Assembly: GCA_023417955.1 (NCBI GenBank)
Contig: JAEZDW010000078.1
Coordinates: 1 to 6,601 of the forward strand
Direction: 5' to 3'
Source of the DNA: Bacteroidota bacterium
Lineage (GTDB): Bacteria > Bacteroidota > Bacteroidia > Cytophagales > Cyclobacteriaceae
DNA: 6,601 nt
Position 1 is the stretch's first letter. Every line of letters starts with the position of its first letter. This document shows, one piece after another, positions 6,301 to 6,601 of the stretch. Below the pieces are notes generated by a model. The model worked only from the letters and a program-made list of their open reading frames with translations. It was not told the origin of the DNA and ran no database searches. Made by a program: the position numbers and the translations under genes.

Positions 6301-6601
6301 GTTCTTTTCGTAGAGCTGCTTGAGCGCCCACCACAGTGATTCGATGTATTCGGTTTCGTAAGTGATGTACGGATTTTTGAGATCTACCCAGTATCCCATT
6401 TTGCGGGTAAGGTCATCCCACTGATCCTTATACATCATGACCGTTTCGCGACATTTCTGATTATATTCCTTGATCGAAATCTTCTTACCGATATCGTCTT
6501 TAGTGATGCCCAGTTGTTTTTCGACCTGAAGTTCTACGGGGAGACCGTGTGTGTCCCAGCCGCCTTTGCGTTTGACCTGGAATCCCTGTAACGTCTTGAA
6601 G
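3364..6601 (-). CDS. ileS: Isoleucyl-tRNA synthetase, type 2 (eukaryote-like); N-terminus beyond window
   Basis: This cytoplasmic class Ia aminoacyl-tRNA synthetase attaches isoleucine to tRNA-Ile and edits mischarged valine. The frame stays open to the right edge, giving 1078 visible residues; the tandem ATG at 6433-6438 is internal. Upstream of it I read GWDTHGLPVE (6532-6561), a conserved catalytic-domain element, so the start and the HIGH motif lie outside. In order the protein shows the editing domain (TTTPWTLPSNTALAI near 6060-6105; GTGVVHISPTFGADDF near 5711-5770), the returning catalytic domain (DVWFDSGAMPFAQWHYPF, then EGVDQTRGWFF), KMSKR (4759-4773), the anticodon-binding helical domain from about 4520 leftward (LDRWIISKLQ), and a C-terminal region with EGIARDFVNRVQNLRK (near 3585-3635). 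KMSKR in place of KMSKS, Thr in WDTHGLP, and no CxxC pair near the C-terminus separate it from E. coli-type IleRS. The stop is TGA, 40 bp before lspA. A run of seven C on the coding strand (4673-4679) does not disturb the frame. Identity is certain; the type 2 call is strong but lacks the HIGH motif. Confidence 0.97.
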   Translation of the reverse strand, partial: FKTLQGFQVKRKGGWDTHGLPVELQVEKQLGITKDDIGKKISIKEYNQKCRETVMMYKDQWDDLTRKMGYWVDLKNPYITYETEYIESLWWALKQLYEKNLLYKGYTIQPYSPGAGTGLSSHELNLPGCYKEVKDTTVVAQFKVKSNDRSAFLFEKQKGEVFILAWTTTPWTLPSNTALAIGEKITYVQVNTFNMYTHKPISVVLAKDLFSKYFSEKNKDLAIADYKPGDKAIPYEIVEEFPGSKLVGIRYEQLLPYLQPFYDADKAFHVIAGDFVTTEDGTGVVHISPTFGADDFRAAKQNGVPALTIKDEAGNEVPTVDKKGKFISIIGEQLASGVAKYGIKTHKSLGADDFYVKNYTGEDESHADYKTTDVIISIILKEENKAFKVEKYEHTYPHCWRTDKPVLYYPLDSWFIRTTALKDRMVELNKTINWKPESTGSGRFGNWLENLVDWNLSRSRYWGTPLPIWRTKDGKEEICIGSIAELNNQVERSIDAGFMKSALPSDFDLHRPFVDEVVLVSSTGQPMYREPDLIDVWFDSGAMPFAQWHYPFESKDTFDNNYPADFIAEGVDQTRGWFFTLHAIATMLFDEVAFRNVISNGLVLDKSGNKMSKRLGNVVNPFDAIEKYGPDLVRWYMIENAPPWDNLKFDFDGITEVQRRFFGTLYNTYSFFALYANIDGFVKDEMNLVPSNKLTHLDRWIISKLQTLIREVTKAYEEYEPTRAARAIQDFVNDHLSNWYVRLNRKRFWSVRSTSVNGEIGDDKKAAYETLYECLMVTAQLMSPIAPFFSEWLYRNLTENIRDNALANNTPLRHISVHLTDLVKAEGSRIDSELEKSMDYAQKICSLVHSIRKNAKVKVRTPLQRILLPVLDASFADRIRSVESIILAEVNVKAIEYIDDTSGVLVKKAKPNFPRLGKQYGPKMKEVAAVINAFNQDDINTLEKQGSLSRGGFDLVVEDVLITSEDIPGWSVASEGGVTVALDITITDSLRREGIARDFVNRVQNLRKDMGLEVLDKIGIEVERNGEVVTAALTEFSDYISTETQALSLELKDNLSGATEVDMDEFMVKVKISVKTQR

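Noticed and set aside
6433..6438. Tandem ATG as the start of ileS
   Set aside because: The frame continues upstream without a stop and encodes the conserved element GWDTHGLPVE at 6532-6561, so the ATG pair is internal and the true start is outside the window.
1..6601. Defence system, mobile element, CRISPR array or other novel system
   Set aside because: All four genes are recognised housekeeping or transport genes, the gaps are 21, 40 and 56 bp, and I saw no direct repeats, terminal inverted repeats, integrase, transposase or abrupt composition change.

Overview
The window looks like ordinary chromosomal housekeeping DNA from a bacterium of the Bacteroidetes/Chlorobi (FCB) group. Three protein features suggest this. 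LspA has the enlarged loops and the Ile-Asp-Ser variant that I associate with that group. The RhlE-type helicase has a C-terminal half and a short basic tail (GAFHDKKRKR) of the kind seen there. The isoleucyl-tRNA synthetase is the eukaryote-like type 2 form without a C-terminal zinc ribbon. Neither complete gene has a properly spaced Shine-Dalgarno sequence, which also fits. Base composition is close to even by eye and does not shift between genes. I cannot name a genus.

Layout: the left edge (1-876, + strand) holds the C-terminal 291 residues of a DEAD-box RNA helicase whose start lies outside the window. It converges, across 21 bp, on a minus-strand series that reads right to left: ileS (6601-3364, 5' end outside the window), then 40 bp, lspA (3323-2640), then 56 bp, and an AGCS-family sodium:alanine/glycine symporter (2583-898). 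Nearly all of the window is coding. The longest gap is 56 bp, and I found no tRNA, rRNA, CRISPR array, insertion sequence or phage gene.

How the genes relate: ileS-lspA is a widespread pairing (isoleucyl-tRNA charging and lipoprotein signal-peptide removal) and is probably one transcript here. The amino-acid symporter downstream is on the same strand and close enough to be read through from lspA, but the functional link is an inference. The helicase is independent and convergent.

I did not find a new system. The points most worth a second look are an insertion of about 110 residues in the predicted extracytoplasmic loop of the symporter, the enlarged catalytic-side loops of LspA, the type 2 IleRS with its predicted mupirocin tolerance, a perfect hairpin between ileS and lspA, and a 9-bp perfect hairpin inside the 3' end of the symporter gene.
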